A DNA stretch of 7,094 bases, taken from contig JBMNCO010000207.1 in assembly GCA_049366815.1 (NCBI GenBank), positions 1 to 7,094 of the forward strand. The letters are read 5' to 3'. The notes beneath the pieces were generated by a model that was not told where the DNA came from, searched no databases, and saw only the letters and a program-made list of their open reading frames with translations. This document shows, one piece after another, positions 6,203 through 7,094 of the stretch. Numbering within the stretch: position 1 is the stretch's first letter; each line of letters begins with the position of its first letter. Source of the stretch: CAYNYM01 sp049366815. GTDB taxonomy: Bacteria; Desulfobacterota; DSM-4660; Desulfatiglandales; HGW-15. The position numbers and the translations under genes are program-made.

Positions 6203-6307
6203 TAAATACCCTCCCGGAGAGCTGAATCAATAACCACAAAAATCGCTCCTCCCGCTCAACAGGAAGAATTTTGTTGTCTATGGTCTCCCTAGACTGAAAG
6301 GAAGCCG
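6203..6307. other. Short intergenic spacer between the RRM gene and the methyltransferase gene
   Basis: A 105-bp spacer with no convincing terminator or promoter. The two genes could be co-transcribed, but no sequence element demonstrates it. A weak 5-bp stem (CAACA/TGTTG around 6257-6277) is the only structure noticed. Confidence 0.4.
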
Positions 6308-6958
6308 ATGTCAGGGATAAAGACTCACATCCAAGGCTATGGCATCATGGCACTGCGCTCCCGTCACTTTAGAATCCGAGAACTCAAACAGTTTCATACG
6401 CCGTCTTTCCATGGCTTTAGATCATGGCCCTCGAGTTGGCTGTTGATGGATTTTATCAAGTACAAAGGTTTGATGGAAGGCTCCCGGGTCCTCGACATCG
6501 GATGCGGGTGGGGCCTATGCGGGATTTACTGCGCCAAAAATCATGATTCGATAGTCACCGGTTTCGACATCGACCCCGAAGTTTTTCCCTATCTGCTGCT
6601 GCACGCGGATATCAACGAAGTGAAAATCAACACCTTGAGACAAGGATTCGATGAACTATCGGATGAACAATTGACCAATTTTGATGTGATCATAGGCGCA
6701 GATATCTGTTTCTGGGATTCAATGTTTGATTCTCTCAAAGCGCTTATTCTTCGGGCCATAGACGCGGGCGTGCAAAGTGTATTTATCGCAGACCCGGGGA
6801 GATCACCTTTTGAAAGGCTCGGACGATATTTTGTCAAAAGGGAGAAAGGTGAGGTGATGGATTGGACCGTGGATCACCCATACCCGATCCAGGGAAGAAT
6901 TCTCAGGATTAACGCATCGACTTATTACGCTAACAATAACTATTGGCAGACATCATGA
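6308..6958 (+). CDS. Class I SAM-dependent methyltransferase (ETFB-KMT/COG3897-like)
   Basis: A 216-residue cytoplasmic protein with a Rossmann methyltransferase fold. SAM-binding motif I is VLDIGCGWG (61-69), the acidic ribose contact is Asp87 in TGFDIDP, and FDVIIGADICFWDS (125-138) matches the strand-4 region. IADPGRSPFERL (160-171) resembles the DPGR stretch of ETF-beta lysine methyltransferases and of predicted nicotinamide N-methyltransferase relatives. There is no NPPY motif, so DNA or glutamine methylation is less likely. The 60-residue N-terminus (HTPSFHGFRSWPSSWLLMDF) probably forms the substrate cap. The substrate cannot be deduced, but N-methylation of a protein lysine or a small molecule is the best guess. 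The start ATG is preceded by AAAGGA (6297-6302) at 5 nt. It lies 105 bp after the RRM gene on the same strand with no clear terminator between them. Confidence 0.88.
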   Translation: MSGIKTHIQGYGIMALRSRHFRIRELKQFHTPSFHGFRSWPSSWLLMDFIKYKGLMEGSRVLDIGCGWGLCGIYCAKNHDSIVTGFDIDPEVFPYLLLHADINEVKINTLRQGFDELSDEQLTNFDVIIGADICFWDSMFDSLKALILRAIDAGVQSVFIADPGRSPFERLGRYFVKREKGEVMDWTVDHPYPIQGRILRINASTYYANNNYWQTS

Positions 6959-6964
6959 TCTCCC

Positions 6965-6998
6965 AAAAAACTACCCGCCTGCCTGAAAAACCAAGCAG
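6965..6998 (-). terminator. Weak - strand terminator candidate
   Basis: On the - strand CTGCTTG (6998-6992) pairs with CAGGCAG (6985-6979) over 7 bp with one G-T pair, and a run of six Ts (6970-6965) follows after 8 nt. The gap before the T-run makes it weak. If real, it would serve a convergent gene lying beyond the right end of the window. Confidence 0.2.
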
Positions 6999-7094
6999 TT
7001 GACCTGGGCGACATGCCTCAGAGGGCTGGAAATCAGCTGCTAGGATCAGGCGGATCGGGGCATTTTCGACTTTTTTCTTCGACACTCCTTTTAA

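Noticed and set aside
7034..7094. Pyrimidine-rich end with a six-T run at the right edge
   Set aside because: No stable hairpin precedes the T-run on the + strand and the window ends too soon to judge.

Overview
The window (about 7.1 kb, moderate GC by eye) reads as a bacterial chromosome segment with all recognisable genes on the + strand. The gene content suggests a Gram-negative delta-proteobacterial type organism (Desulfobacterota or relatives). The hints are a FhlA-like sigma-54 activator with REC and PAS inputs, an MscL ending in a zinc-ribbon-like Cys pair tail, and a short RRM protein with an Arg/Gly tail. This assignment is an inference from family style; no rRNA or other marker is present.

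Positions 94-4138 hold a compact signalling operon. It encodes a membrane sensor histidine kinase with a periplasmic solute-binding-protein-like sensor, then a 120-residue single-domain response regulator overlapping or abutting the kinase stop, and then, 59 bp on, a 645-residue REC-PAS-AAA+(sigma-54)-Fis-type activator. The likely flow is periplasmic ligand to kinase to one or both receivers to sigma-54-dependent transcription. The regulated promoter is not evident in the window.

Positions 4139-4630 are a 492-bp gap with two back-to-back perfect hairpins near the start. A plausible sigma-70 promoter (TTGAGG, 16 bp, TATAAA) would give mscL a leader of roughly 190 nt, itself with two hairpins. 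mscL (4631-5077) encodes an osmotic safety-valve channel whose C-terminus carries CPYC...CAHC.

Positions 5078-5896 contain no gene I can call. This stretch holds overlapping small open frames on both strands without convincing start signals, a strong + strand intrinsic terminator at 5706-5737, and a probable promoter whose -10 lies inside an 8-bp-arm inverted repeat. The promoter and repeat lie just upstream of an RRM-type RNA-binding protein gene (5897-6202).

Positions 6308-6958 encode a class I SAM-dependent methyltransferase resembling the protein-lysine or small-molecule N-methyltransferases of the ETFB-KMT/COG3897 type. The last 136 bp hold no gene start that I can support. The window contains no CRISPR array, IS element, tRNA or rRNA. 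Its most distinctive contents are the split phosphorelay feeding a sigma-54 activator, the zinc-ribbon MscL, and the unexplained terminator-bounded gap between mscL and the RRM gene.
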